The notes under the pieces are model-generated. The model was not told where the DNA came from. It ran no database searches and saw only the letters and a program-made list of their open reading frames with translations. Made by a program: the position numbers and the translations under genes. A DNA stretch of 64,000 nt, taken from assembly GCA_946807835.1 (NCBI GenBank), contig OX327683.1, forward strand, positions 30,811,001 through 30,875,000. Direction: 5' to 3'. The number at the start of each line of letters is the position of its first letter. Position 1 is the stretch's first letter. This document shows positions 25,855 through 40,173 of the stretch, piece by piece. This DNA comes from Ailanthus altissimus (taxonomy: Eukaryota; Streptophyta; Magnoliopsida; Sapindales; Simaroubaceae).

Positions 25855-27297
25855 AAATCTGATACCTACAACTTCCATACCTATTATAGCAATGTTTTAT
25901 GATTTGAAGCTACTGCAGACCAAAAGACTAATATATACGGCTAATATTCACCGGATGCACATTGTTGACAATTAGCAAATTCACTAGAAAAAAACATGGT
26001 CAATAATAGGCAAAGAAATACGAATCATCAGTTACCATACCAGTGAACACCTGAGTCAAGTTCTTGCAAACACGCAAAGTTGAATAGGCCTTCTATCTTT
26101 ACCATGAAGTATCTCTTTTTCAAGTATGCAATCTGATTGTGGTCATGTATAGGCCTAATGGTAACCACTGCTCTCGACTAATGTCAAGATCATGAGTTCA
26201 AATACCCCCTCCTCCAAGACAAAAGAAAAAAAGTATATAATTTGATTGGATTACTTTTCCACTATCCTAATGACTCTGGTCACTGCATTTCTTTATAATT
26301 CAGCTAGATCACTGGGTTCTATGTAAAATCTATTGAGGAAGAACACAAATTGATGTTAGAACAACCTATGGAAGATGACTTTTATATCTAGTGCACACAG
26401 AAAAAAAAAATGTTAGCAAATTGACAGAGATTGACAATTTTAGCTCTTCAAATCATGCACTTGGCTATTCTTGTACATAACCGAAGCTCTGCTTCAAGTT
26501 TGTTACTTGACTACTCTTGTACATTACTACAGAGGAGAGTACATTACTACAGAGGAACTCCTCAGGAGATTTTTGTAGTCAGAGAATGAAGACATTGACC
26601 TATTTTATATGAAATGTCTAAGAGCTTCCAAGTTAAACTTTAAAGAATATTAAATTAAGACCAAGCAGCTATTTTCTATGAGCTTGTGAAGATACCAAGA
26701 TAATACAAATTTTACATATGAAGGGAGGTTTTTAAAATTTTTTTATACAGAAACCAAAACCCATATTGCCGTCTGTACTAAAAGCTAAGCAACAAACACA
26801 TAAAGGGACATAAGAAACTAAACCTGTTGAGTTAGTCCGCATTTGTCACAGGGATGACTTACACCCCATGAAAAATGTTATACCTGCAACAACAAGGTTT
26901 ACACCAAATTCAAGATGGCCAGTGTTTTCCTTTGACTCAAAGACTCAACTGCTTGAAAAAGTACTTGCAGTGATCATTGTTAGGGAAACAGATCTTTCTC
27001 CAATGCTTTGCGAAGACAACATTGGCAGAGTCCCCAATGTCAGCAGATATTTTGCAAACCTAGATTCATAACATTCTCCATGAAATGCATTCAGTAGAAA
27101 ATGTAAAATCTGACTGGTTAAAGCATCAAAAGCTACAAAGACCAACAGCTTCATATTATTATAATTAAAGATATATAATTTGCCAAACGAAGAAATAAGG
27201 AAAGACAAATTGATAAAATTTATAATTGCATGGACTCTATCTCAATCACACTCTTTAGGAAAGTAGTCACAGGACCTCAAAAACAGATATTACACTT
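25855..27297. other. Intergenic DNA, DUF868 3' side
   Basis: Apart from the SINE-like remnant at 26141-26240 I see only short, unsupported frames. The end near 27297 is probably the 3' UTR of the DUF868 gene. Confidence 0.4.
26141..26240 (+). mobile_element. tRNA-derived SINE remnant
   Basis: A polymerase III A box-like TAGGCCTAATGG (26150-26161) is followed about 43 bp later by a B box-like GAGTTCAAATACC (26204-26216). An A-rich stretch then follows (AAAAGAAAAAAAG). The spacing and the GGCCTAATGG...ATGAGTTCAAA pattern fit plant tRNA-derived SINEs. It cannot fold as a functional tRNA. The ends are approximate. Confidence 0.6.
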
Positions 27298-28197
27298 CTA
27301 TTCATTTTTCCATGCATACAATAGTAATGAGAAACCAAGACCTTGTATTTGGAAGTCTCTAAACTGCTGAGAATTAGACCAGGTCAATACAGAAGGATCA
27401 AAGATAGATTGGCTAACCCACAAGTTCTCAACAGATAGACAAGTTTGGAACATGAAAACAGCATTGCCCATTGCATTACCAAATAACCAATTATGAACAT
27501 CCCAAAACACTTCAACTGGGAGACCATCAACCAGAATGGTGTGGTTACCACGGAACTTCCACTTCAGCCGCTTGACTTGCATGACTGTCCTGCTATCAAT
27601 GCGGATCACAAGGCAAGGGTCTTTAACATCGATAGTGTCACACTCAATTGTGACATCATGCATCTGCCCATTATCACAAAATTTAGCCTTGGAGCCATAA
27701 AACTTCTTACCGAAAATATGCTCTCTCTTGGCAAGAAAAATGGCGTTTGAATTGACAGGGACAGTGTCGATCTTCCTGCATGCTTCTTTTTTCAAATCAC
27801 CAAGAAGCAACAGCATTTCTTCGTTATATGCAACAGCTAAATAATATCCCTCGAGTGGCTCAGGCCCAGAACCAAATCTAGCGCCAGATAAGTCCCAGTA
27901 TATGTCAATTTTACTAGTATCTACCTCTAAATTTTTAGAACCTTTTCTCTTGGAGAAAAGCCAAGGTTTTATTTCAACTTTACAGAGGCATTGATTGGTA
28001 GAATCATCTATAGCGACACTGAGGCCTTGGCCCATTAGATTTTTCGTCCAGGTAACACTAATAAAAAACGAACAGCCATCTAATTTACACTGATAAACAC
28101 AAGTAACCAAGTTTTGAGCAGCTTTTGTTGCACTTGATGATGATGAATCTGCAACTTGAACTCCATTTTCACCAAAACAAGAAGGAAAGTCCCTCAT
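27298..28197 (-). CDS. DUF868 family protein
   Basis: An intronless gene of 299 aa. I choose the ATG at 28197 because family members begin M-x-D-F-P-S-C-F-G-E-x-G-V-Q-V-A-D; an upstream in-frame ATG at 28218 would add seven residues. Conserved-looking features include the SSSSSATKAAQNLVTCVYQC segment (about 19-38), the KIDIYWDLSGARFGSGPEP stretch near the middle, the VDGLPVEVFWDVHNWLF segment and the hydrophobic C-terminus. These match the plant-specific DUF868 family (PF05910), which has no established biochemical role. There is no signal peptide or membrane segment. Confidence 0.88.
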   Translation of the reverse strand: MRDFPSCFGENGVQVADSSSSSATKAAQNLVTCVYQCKLDGCSFFISVTWTKNLMGQGLSVAIDDSTNQCLCKVEIKPWLFSKRKGSKNLEVDTSKIDIYWDLSGARFGSGPEPLEGYYLAVAYNEEMLLLLGDLKKEACRKIDTVPVNSNAIFLAKREHIFGKKFYGSKAKFCDNGQMHDVTIECDTIDVKDPCLVIRIDSRTVMQVKRLKWKFRGNHTILVDGLPVEVFWDVHNWLFGNAMGNAVFMFQTCLSVENLWVSQSIFDPSVLTWSNSQQFRDFQIQGLGFSLLLYAWKNE

Positions 28198-28828
28198 TAT
28201 GCACCAAAAATTAGACAAATTTCTTTCCAGCTGATTCCTCCCTCTCTGATTTTATAGACTAAAAGATTTGATATTTCACTTAGCCACTCAACAGAATGAA
28301 AAAAATAAAAAACGTACAAGTTTAACGTACAGAGAAGAAGTCTTCTACCTAAGTCGAATTGAAGATGAACTCAATAACCCGTCATCCATATGCTCCGAGA
28401 TCAGCTTCTCAACGCTTCAATCTGATCTGGGTGTCTGTTCTTTCGAAGCTTACAGTTGCATATGAAGGAGACAGAGAAAGTGAACTTAGATTTGTTTCAC
28501 TGTCGATGTCTCAGCTGTATCCACGTCAAAAAAATAATAATAATAAAAGACAAAGACAAACGGATAAATAATATGATAGATAGTGTCAGATCTACATATA
28601 CATTTTTTTTTTTTTTGGAAAAAAAACAGAAGAAGGAGGAGAAAAAACTCAAGGCTCAAGTCGCATGGGATGTGAAGAAATAGAGATGGGACTAAAATGA
28701 AGAAATTTGAAAGTTAAAAAACGATTAGCATTAGCTGGAAAAAGACTGGTTTTCTAGTTTCCATTACACGTTAGTCATCTAAAGAAAAGCAAAAAGTAAC
28801 CACACTCTTTCTCACAGACGCATTACAC

Positions 28829-28859
<31 letters not shown>

Positions 28860-28860
28860 T
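28829..28860 (+). repeat. (AAT)n microsatellite
   Basis: About ten uninterrupted AAT units. Confidence 0.9.
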
Positions 28861-30177
28861 CTATAAATATTGAATTGGTTGGACACTTTTTCTTCTTTGT
28901 CCATTATTAAGAGAATGATTATGGGCTTGCCTTTAACTGACATAACACCATACACATTCATTATGGCACAACAAACCAACGCTTAAAGCCCTTACACGTC
29001 AAACTTTTGAAAATCTCCCTCGCCATGGAATTTCCTTTTTTACTTTTGTATTAGTTGTATGTCACCTTTTGCCGATCGAGTAAGACAAATGTTATTATAA
29101 TGCAAATAAGAAAAACAGATATAATATGGGAGAGAAAAAGAAAAAGAAAAAGAAAAAGAATTTTGGTTTTTACCATAAAGTTTATCAAAGAGAAAATGAA
29201 AGGCAACTGAAGTTTGTCATCTCATGCTTTTTCTAGCACTTGATGGCAATAAGCACTTTTTTTTCTTTGAAATGAGCAATAAGCACTTTTGTCATTATGT
29301 TCTTTTACCGCTTGAATATTTTATTGCATTCTAAAATAAATTTATAATAGTTTATGCTAAATTAATCCTAAGAAATTCAAATTTATGGTTTTCACATATT
29401 TATAAGAATATAAAGCATGCCTAGATCATGAATTGATAGCTTTTTGGAGATGGTGATGGAAGAAAATTGAGTTTCTCTCTAATCTTTTTAAGAATTTTAT
29501 ACAAATTATTAATACCAATTTTCTTAATTCAATCGCGATTCATATTTCACTAAAACTGAACTATTTTAGGAGTTTTAATTCTTATAAAAATTAATTAAAT
29601 ATTCTTTTCCCTTATTTTATTAAATTTAGCAAGTATATCAATATAATTAATAAATATATATTTACACGAGCCACAAAAATCTTACATAAATTATCTAGCA
29701 TGGTTTTTTTTAAAATATAATTAAATAAGCGATTACTATTTTTCTTTAAAAAGGAAAAAAAAAAGACAGGATAATATAAGAAGAAAAATAATGATTATGA
29801 AAAAGATATAAAAGTAGCTATGAGTCTATCACATCTAATCGTATCCTGAAGTTTACTCGTTTTAATAAGAAGAAGAAAGAAGAAAAATGCTTAGCATCTT
29901 GAAATGCGAAAAGTAAAAAAGGTATTGAGTGAGATTACGATTTACAGCATTTGATTGAGTGGCGTAACGGAACGGGCATGCGCCATGGAGCACGCTTTGT
30001 GCGACTTAACGAGTACGACTCTCCAAATTGAAAGCATTGACTAATCATTTGTGCAAAACGTGGTTTACAAAATGGAGAAATGGACTCACTGTAGGCCCGT
30101 TTATTATTGACTTAAAACATTACAACTTATTCGTTTTTAGATATTTAAAATCTACTCAATTTACATAATCTATGCTT

Positions 30178-30399
30178 AAGGTTATGACAAATTAAATTAA
30201 TTTCATCAAGGCCTCTTTATTTTTTTATTTTATAAAATTTACATAAATAACTAAAACTGTCTTGTAAGTCATAATTTTAGTGAGTTGTAAGGTTATGACA
30301 AATTAAATTAATTTCATCAAGGCCTCTTTATTTTTTTATTTTATAAAATTTACATAAATAACTAAAACTGTCTTGTAAGTCATAATTTTAGTGAGTTGT
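30178..30399 (+). repeat. Perfect 111-bp tandem duplication
   Basis: Units 30178-30288 and 30289-30399 both begin AAGGTTATGACAAATTAAAT and end TTTAGTGAGTTGT. By eye the two copies are identical, implying a recent duplication or an assembly artefact. The unit is noncoding. Confidence 0.9.
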
Positions 30400-33300
30400 A
30401 TAGTGTGAGTGAGATTTAAATTTTATATTTTTTATACCACTTTAAAATTGTAAGAATTTTACAAATTAAACCTACTAGCACTGATTGACTATCTTTATAT
30501 ATATATATATATAAATTAATAGACAGTCATTATATTGTTCAAGTCAATAATTATCTTTAATTTAAGTGAATCTTGTTGATATTAGTGACAAATTTTAAAA
30601 AAAAATGGAATGAAGTAAATGAATCCATGGCAATTCAGTGCTTGCTCTAGTGTCTTGTTTGAATCACAAAAGATTAGCCATGGGAATGCGCATAGACTTT
30701 TAGAACATGTCAAATAAAAAGAATTAAACAATGAATCTGGGTTTAAAACATCATCAACTGTGGACCTAAACTCACAGATAATGCTCATTTTTATGAGGCA
30801 TGACACGATGATGAAGATTTTAGAGAATTATGATTTATCAGCATATTTGACTGGGCAGTGGGCGCAAACTCCTCTGGTTGTGGCCAAAATGGGCAACAAA
30901 TAAATGGAGAAAGCTGGAAATATAATTCCCATTCCCAGACAACGCGGTAAGTAAGAAGCTGTATCTTTAAAACTTGCGTGTTTATAAATGTAATCTCCAT
31001 TTGACTCTCCGTCGCTCTCACTTCTTAGGGCTTACGGCTTACCAGATGTTTCATAGCAACAGCAATAGATAATTAATATTATTGCCTGAAAACAACTTGT
31101 TCTTGAGAAATATTCCATCCCACCGCAAACTCTCAACCACTTTAATTTAAATATGGATATGTAATTTACATGGCAGACATCATGGATGATCAACATTTTA
31201 GGACCCACAGGAAAATGAGTTGTTGGTGAGGATGTTGATCAAACTATAATGCTAATCTAATTAGGTAGCTTTGTGGCCTAACATATCTTTCAAAAAGGAT
31301 CCACAAAACGTGGGTTTCCAAAGCATTATAATCATTTTCAAAATAAATAAACAGGTAAAAAGCATTATAATCTTCTTTGTCCCATTTACTAAATCTTCGA
31401 AAAGCATAGATATTTGAGCTGGAAATAATCTATAACATGTAGTTGAGTAAGTTAGAGTCAGCAAGAAGGGGAGGGGATTGATGCAATCATGTCAGGTATA
31501 GCTCTTCTTATGATGCCTTTGGTCTTGGTTGTTGATTGCCTGCTCCATATGCGTCGCTATTATAATATCTTTCCCATTACTCTTAACAACTGCAATTATG
31601 CATGGTTATGGATAGAGATCTTATTACGGGTGACATTATGAAACCAAATGGGTCAGAATCAGATTAAGACTACCTTTTCTTTATTATTATTATTATCAAT
31701 ATTACTTTGTCCAATATGCATGTCTTGCAACCCAACCCTCCTCCTTGTGCTGAAAGCTCCAAATCATCCATGGGTTTCATGAACCACGTTCCACATACAC
31801 CTACGTCAATGCAACATCAACATTGAACATACAATACACGTTCATATGCATATCATATACACGTCATCAAATTTAGAGTGATCAAATATCATGAATTGCT
31901 TCCGCACCTAATAATGTTCTTTTAAGTATGTGGGATCAATATCAAATGCTGTAATTATGGATACTGCTGCTATTTCAGAAATACAACGCTGCTGTTTCGT
32001 CACTTTTGCACAAGATATAATCTTGGGCCATAAACTGCTTTTTACTCAAAAATGGGTGCAATACCTCTTTTACCAAGACCACTTCTCCCTCTCTCTAAGG
32101 TATTGTTAATTACTTCAGAAGCAAACTGGTATCATAGCTTCGAGTGATTGTCATCAATATAAAATATATATATCACTTTCCCCGCCACCAACTTCGGGTC
32201 CCCTATCCTTGGCTATAATGTCAAAGAATATGGTCACCCGAAGGGAATTTGACTTGGGAAACATAAGGAACTGTGTAAGAGCAATTTTTATTGCTTGCAA
32301 TAAAAGACACATACTACAAGGTGATTAATATTTTTGTATGAAGTGAGATAGTTCAACTTCAAGCTGCATTCATGAATGAAGAGGTCAATCTTGTAGGGCT
32401 AATTAAAATAAATCCGACGGCACAGAACCTTGATGCATCGCGCTATAAAATTGATTATCACACATGTGTATGTTTATGACATGACTTTCTAAAGATGTTA
32501 GGTCTCCAGTAAACATCATCGCTTAGATACTCAGATCTCAATTGTAGAAAATGTCAAGCCAATAAAGTACAAAGACCTCCTCAGCGATTATTAAATACCA
32601 AGAATATCATATACTTAGCCTTAATAAATTTCTGGAATACAATCAATACTGAACCATGCAAGTTCATAACTTTTTAACTTAGGTATGTGCTTCAGTAAGT
32701 CGTTGGCATTCGTTCTTTTACGGCCAGTTTGGTGTGGTTGTTAGAAGGGTCAAAGTAATTTTGAAACATTAGAAGTTAATTTAAGTGTTTGATAAATTTT
32801 ATCTCAATTTACAGCATAAAAGCAAGGAGAGAATTGTTTAATAAGAAACGAGTTGCTTCTTAAAATTAGATTTAACTTTTTATTAAATGTGTTTTTATAT
32901 ATATCCTTATATAAATTAGACAAACTCAAAATTATTATTGTAATGATAATTATTATTTAATTTAAAGTTTATCTTACAATAAAATTAATTTAATTGAATT
33001 TAAATAGTATTCTTTTATTTATCTTTAATATATAAATACATATAAAAATATGAATAAATCTTAAACATGTATACAAAAGTGAATTATGCATATTTATTAT
33101 TTTTGCCCCAGAGATCTTGGGCCCAAACCTATTCAGACCCAAAGTGGATGTATTTGGAAAGCTTCAACAGTTTTAGAGAAACAAACTATGGCCACGAGTT
33201 TTATTACATCACCCAAAAAAACGAACTCCTTTTTTGGAACACTCGAAACTCATGGCCAAGATTAAGACACTCTTTTGTAGCAGTTCATTCATTCTTCTTG

Positions 33301-34056
33301 AACGTTTCTTCAGTATAATATTGGATTAGTGGTGTTACATGGACTGTCAGTATAATAGAGCAACATGTGAAAGAATCCATTTCAGGATGTTCTGGAAATC
33401 CCCTTCTATTCTTTTGCAAGACAAACATCATCATTCTGACCACATATACAAAAACTCATCTGTCAAATGTGCAAATCCAAACAAGATTGATATCCACAAC
33501 TGAAGATAATGCAGGACACAATCGGAGCTGCACCTCTAGGGACTTTTTGAGTGCCATATTTTGCCTTCTTCTCTGGACGTAGCAGACCATCCAGTGTTTA
33601 GTTTATGCCATTGTTCTCGCCCTGCTTAGGTCTGGAAATTTATAAGAACGATAATCCAATTGAAAGATAAAGATAATAAAAGGCCACCACTTGAGAAAGG
33701 TTATCTGACCAACATTTGGGTTAAACACAAAAAAGACTAGGCAAAAAGAATTCCTTTTTCTGGTCAAGAGCCAGTATCTTATTTAGACTCAAAATAAATT
33801 CAATGGGAGAAATCAGCCATGGCACCATAAAATAACGAAAAATAATATAAACCTCGTGAGCTTTTCTAGTGCCCGTTGACATATCATAACAATTTTGAGT
33901 CAAAAGATTGATTATTTATTCTTTTCTGGTGATTATGGCTGCTCTGAGCAAAAACCATTATTACAGCCAGAAATCATCAACAAGAGGCACAAAAACCAAA
34001 ATTGCAATATCACAGCCAACGATCTCAAGTGCTACATATAAGGTGCGGACATCCTT

Positions 34057-35530
34057 CTATTTTAAGATGCAGACAATGTCAGCATCAATTTTGCTCAAAA
34101 CAGACTCCAAAACGGCATTGCTTTTGACCTGTCCGCTCTTTAAAAACTTTAAAGACATCTGAACCTGCAAAACTTTTGTGTAGATACACACACTTTCCTC
34201 AACTCAAATGAACCTGCAAAATTTGTGTAGATACACACACACACACTTTCCTCAACTCAAATGGTTTTACACGAATCTTTAGCAAGCTACCCAAGCAACT
34301 TAAACTTGTCCACCTGATATGATTACGTGGTTTTTCTGATGTGTCAAACAATATAAGATGGCATATCAATAATCAAAGCAATACCAAGGATTTCTTCAGC
34401 TTAGGTACCTCCAACACATTCAATGTTCAAGAGAATGGAGTTCTACCCACAAAAAATCTAGTCATATCAGTAACACATTCTAATTAGTGATTACACACTG
34501 TTAGCCATTTAAAGAACGTTTAACAATCAAGAAATATTCTTTCAGAAAATAAATAAAGAAATAGAGTGAACAAAGAATACTATATATGATAAGAGCAGAA
34601 ATACTAGGCAAATTGATGTAATAGAGTGATTATTGGGTACTGCAAAAATCTGTTATAAGGCTTCAAGGCACATATTCTGTTATTTTCTGATATAAAAACT
34701 TTCAAGGTCTTTGATAAAATAGAACATAGAAAGCTATCACTGGCTAGTCCATTTAGAGTAACCTGGCCTCAAATGGTAAAGAAGAAGATTAGGTTAGATG
34801 GGTCTTAGGCTCCTGGGTAAATTTTGCTCAAAGAACAAAAAGAAAAGAAAAAAGTTCATGTACCAAAAGTTTCCCAAAAAGAAATACACACATCATTTAC
34901 TTTTGAAACTATGAGAGATAAAGTCTGCCCCAAAGCACACATGCATATTATGCATAAAAAACCAAATTAAATAAATCAAACAAATGGGAAGGACATAGAA
35001 GATCAGCAAAAGATGATGAACTAAAATCAATTATGCAGACAATATTGGAAAACCAGTTCTTGCTTTTATCAAACATACCTTGCCCCACAATCTCCAACCA
35101 TAGACATTTTCAAATGAAAAGCCTCCCAGAACTGGCCTGACAGAACAAACTCAGTGAGAAAACAAATGAACGAACCTATTCTGTATCATAACAGGTATTT
35201 TAGCCAGAATTGTTTTTTTCCAACATCAATAGTTTGACAAAGGCCATTAGTATTTGTTAACCATCAAATAGTCTCCTGAAAAGACAAAGAAACTGCCATG
35301 TCAAACAGGTACCTTCACATGATTCAAATTGCCATGCAGCTTCAATTGAAATCACAGCTCGCTAAATTTCATGTTGCCAAGCAACTTCAATTCCATCATA
35401 GTTTTTCCAACACTTAAATACAATAAACTTTCACTCAAAGAAACCTGCCTCCCAAGAAGAATCCGAACCAAACCCCCAAGCAACAAAACCAAGTAATGCA
35501 GTCAACCAAGAAACACCAGAGAAACCACAT
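34057..35530 (-). CDS. Candidate small three-exon gene, unrecognised
   Basis: Three minus-strand segments with GT-AG borders join in frame: 35530-35445, 35136-35079 and 34164-34057, giving 83 aa. The start ATG has an in-frame TAG upstream, and a TATA-like GATATAAAG lies just upstream (about 35606-35614). The N-terminal part is hydrophobic and rich in W, C and F (about 1-28), then PVLGGFSFENVYGWRLWGK, then a hydrophilic tail ending KIDADIVCILK. I recognise no family. Phase agreement over three exons and the open last exon are the only support. A long noncoding RNA or chance is possible. The last acceptor lies at the edge of a tandem duplication. Confidence 0.3.
34162..34263 (+). repeat. About 50-bp tandem duplication
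   Basis: Two units (34162-34210 and 34211-34263) share AACCTGCAAAA, GTGTAGATACACAC and TTTCCTCAACTCAAATG. They differ by a two-base indel and in the number of CA dinucleotides. On the minus strand each unit contains a TTTTGCAGGTTC acceptor-like site. Confidence 0.85.
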
Positions 35531-36045
35531 ACTCAAGCTAACAATGATAGAGAGAGAGACCTACCAGACTCTTAAGAAAATTATTCCATGAAAAATCCTA
35601 CTGCCCTTTATATCATTACATACATATTAAATGAATATTCACACTATATCTTAATTCATGTCCAAACTGATTGATAGGAAGAGTATAGTAAATTAATATA
35701 GTCAGAATTTCCAGGCAACTATCCCTACTTATTGTTGCTTTTGAGTAACTTCAATAACCAGGTTGGCATTTCCAACTTTTCACTCAGAAAGAAGTTGTTA
35801 TTGCTTTCCTAATAAAAGCAGGCCAACCATAGCTATACATCATTAGATGGTAATAATCACTATCAACAGAATCAAAGACAAGGCAGGCAATGCTGAAAAA
35901 ACACTAATTAAAGAGATAATGAAAACTTAGCAGCCACAACTATCTAATTATAAAATGTGAACCAAATTATCCCATTATAATCTGTAATCCATCAAACAGA
36001 TTATTATACAGCAACAACAAAAATAACATTGAACAAACACGAGTA
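35531..36045. other. Spacer downstream of MAS2
   Basis: This is AT-rich DNA that probably contains the MAS2 3' UTR (minus strand) and, at the lower end, the possible promoter of the candidate small gene. Nothing else is seen. Confidence 0.35.
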
Positions 36046-37563
<1,518 letters not shown>

Positions 37564-37746
37564 TTAAATGAACAGGCGAATGGTATAATCGAAATAGTTT
37601 TATTATTTGACGAGGATTTTTTATGCGGTTGCAAATTATTGCAAATTTGCTTCTTCGCCGACTCGGAGAAAAAGAAATTAAATAAACTTTCCACAAGTAC
37701 GACAACAAACGAGAGACTATGCTCTTTTGTTGAACCGCCGAATAAA

Positions 37747-37776
37747 TGGGCCTTATGTGGCCATACAGAAGCCCAA
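37747..37776 (-). promoter_or_regulatory. Pair of site II-like TGGGCY motifs upstream of MAS2
   Basis: ATGGGCC (37746-37752) and GCCCAA (37771-37776, read TTGGGC on the gene strand) lie about 190-220 bp upstream of the MAS2 ATG. Site II elements (TGGGCY), bound by TCP factors, are common before plant housekeeping and translation-related genes. The functional assignment is inference from position. Confidence 0.35.
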
Positions 37777-39602
37777 TTAAGCTATTATCAACATTCCTGA
37801 CGCACCCTACTTGTGTGTACTTAGTATTTCATATCTAGAGCCCAAAAGACTGTAATTTACTAAAATGTTGGTCTGTCTAAGCAAATTTTTTATATTTATC
37901 AACCATAATCTAAAACTAATACTACACCTTCAAAATTTGATCCCAATATTGTTTATTATATGTGTCAAATATTTATTAGATAATTTATTTTTGTAATCTT
38001 TCAAAGAAACTTTTTTTTTAAATAATCTTTAAAAAAACTTATTAAATAATTTTAGTATTTAATAAATATTTAATACGTTACTTAAGATTAAAAAAATAGA
38101 ATTATTGAATTAAGAAATAAACAAATTGGCATAAGAATATCACGGTTAAACTCTTTAAGTTTGTTTATGGATGAGAATTTAGAAACTGGACTATACGGCG
38201 CGCACCGACGGTCTGACATTGGTGAAAAAAATTAGAAGAGCGAAATTACCAACTCAAAATGAGGTGAAACATACTTTTCCAGTAAGTAAAGACTTGAAGC
38301 AAAGAAATTTAGGCTCAGAGAAGCTTGAAGTTCACAAGTTTATACATCCAACTACCGCAACGTTTTACCATACTGGTAGCTTACGACGCATCTATTTCAA
38401 CTATAATTTTCAGCCACGAGTTTTTGAGTTTTTCCTTTTAATTAGAATAAATACGAATAGGGTGTTCTAGAGCAATTGCAATTTGTGTCGAGTATTTGAA
38501 ATCAAAGCTTCTGAATTCTGATCATCTTTTTCTTCTTCGTAACTTTAACTTATACAGTACTTAACAACAGAAAGTTAAAGTTTCCCTTTAACGTGAGACT
38601 TAAGAAGTAGAGTTTACATCTCAAAATTCTATGGTTGCTATATGTGTCTTTGGGCTCATCGCGATGCATGTTTTTGGTTGCTTCAAGAGTTTGGCTACAA
38701 TATATTTTCGGAATGAAAAACCCCGAAGTACCATTGCGATTTGTATGCCATGTATATGTATTTATCAATTAACTCAGCATTTCCTGATAAGGTTCGTAAT
38801 CAAATTAAAAAGTAAAGCCTGAACCAGATTTTGGGTATCTTGTGATTCATCGTATTGGTCTCATTCTGGTTTTGTTTTCATCTATAAATTTTGCAAGCAC
38901 AAGCGATCATTGTAGCTTGTAGAATCATATTACTCTATTATAGTCTTCGCAAGGACAGAAGCATTTTATGTACCGTATATTAGCTGAAGATTATCCACAT
39001 TTACCCACAAAATTAATATATTGATCTATTCAAACTCTTAAATAAACCTGAAGGGACAGCCCCAGGAACAAGCAACTTTATGTACTTGCACAATGTTGTT
39101 ATTGGATTACCACCTTATTTAATTGGTAAACGTACCTAAGTGAGGAGAAAATTGAATTAAAAAAACTTGCAGATGATAAAGAAATTAACATTATAACATA
39201 GACAAGGAGAAATTTCATGCTTTTTGAAGTTGGATAAGCATCGAGTAGTAAAGAAACTATGGCTTGAGGTATAAGGCTTGTGGGTATGGAAAAAGAATTG
39301 ATAATCTTCTGGAATGTGAATGAAATTAGACATTGACTAGTAAGAAATACTGATAATAAGATATATAGATTTGGGCAGCTTTGGTAAGGCATATTTTCAC
39401 AAGGGGGGAAATGGTGTGACAAAGACATAGCACCAAGAAGGACATGTTTTATTGCACGATTGCCCTGAAAGAGAGAAATGAAAATAGTGAAGGAACAGTA
39501 AGATCGAAGTCACCCTCCTCTAAGCAAATCCAATATTAGCTTTTACTCCTCTATTTCCTTCCAACCTTTCACCTATACCATGAACTAAGCTTACTTCTCA
39601 AA
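37777..39602. other. Intergenic region between divergent genes
   Basis: The first part is AT-rich. Open frames such as 38219-38470 do not resemble proteins. The last few hundred bases probably hold the promoter and leader of the small gene at 39603. Confidence 0.35.
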
Positions 39603-40173
39603 ATGGGGTGGCTTCAGTCCCTCCTCTCACCATTGAAGAAGCTTCGGGATCGTCTACAATCGAGCAATAGAAAGCGTATCTCTCTTGCTTTCTTCCCCAT
39701 TCTTTCTCAGTTGTTAATCTTATATTTATTTATTTTGCTTTCTTTTTTATTTATATAACTTGGGTTCCCTTTTGTTTGATGTCAATCTCATTGAGATTTT
39801 CCCCCTCTGATAATGAACCATCTTCATCTATCACTTCATTCCCAGCTTGCGTTTCATCATTATCTGTTTCACCGCTTTTTCCCGTTAATTACTTCTTTGC
39901 ATTGCATTTTTTTTCTTTGTGCAAGCACAAATAATATTTTACCCCCTTACCTCCCCAAATCGAATTTGAGTGATAATATGATACAAAGACTAACAATTAC
40001 CAGACCACGTCCTTGGAACCTTTGCATTGCATTTAAATACTCTTTTATCTATCTTTTTTTCAGGTAGAGGTCTATACATATTGTACAAAGATGTGAAGTC
40101 CTGCCCATGCGAAGATGTCCAAGTTTTATGGTCAATACTGGTCGAGTCACAAGCGACTGATATTCGACATTAA
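39603..40173 (+). CDS. Conserved 60-aa plant protein of unknown function
   Basis: Two exons, 39603-39675 and 40064-40173 (intron 388 bp, GT-AG, phase 1), encode 60 aa. The N-terminus MGWLQSLLSPLKKL is an amphipathic-looking, basic segment. After SNRKRRG comes YILYKDVKSCPCEDVQVLWS, which contains a CPC motif, and a short tail ending TDIRH. I recall similar 60-70-aa proteins with this MGWLQSL...GIYILYEDVKSCPCEDVHVLWSILVES pattern in many plants, without a known function. Exon 1 is only 73 bases, so it is missed by simple frame scans. A membrane or organelle-association role for the N-terminal helix is possible but unproved. Confidence 0.78.

Larger units (their letters stand above)
28198..34056. 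other. Long intergenic region, mostly featureless
   Basis: 28198 to about 28700 should contain the DUF868 leader and promoter. Beyond that are an (AAT)n run (28829-28860), a (GAAAAA)n run near 29132-29161, a perfect 111-bp tandem duplication (30178-30399), an (AT)n run near 30497-30515 and AT-rich DNA. I find no gene that I can support between 28.7 and 33.3 kb. 33.4-34.0 kb may be 3' UTR of the candidate gene just downstream. Confidence 0.4.

Noticed and set aside
33367..33582. 71-codon plus-strand frame and an opposing protein-like stretch
   Set aside because: Neither has splice context or a known family. The region may be 3' UTR of the candidate small gene.
34750..34830. Possible SINE with TGGCCTCAAATGGTAAAG
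   Set aside because: An A box-like start is present, but no convincing B box or A-rich tail at the proper distance.
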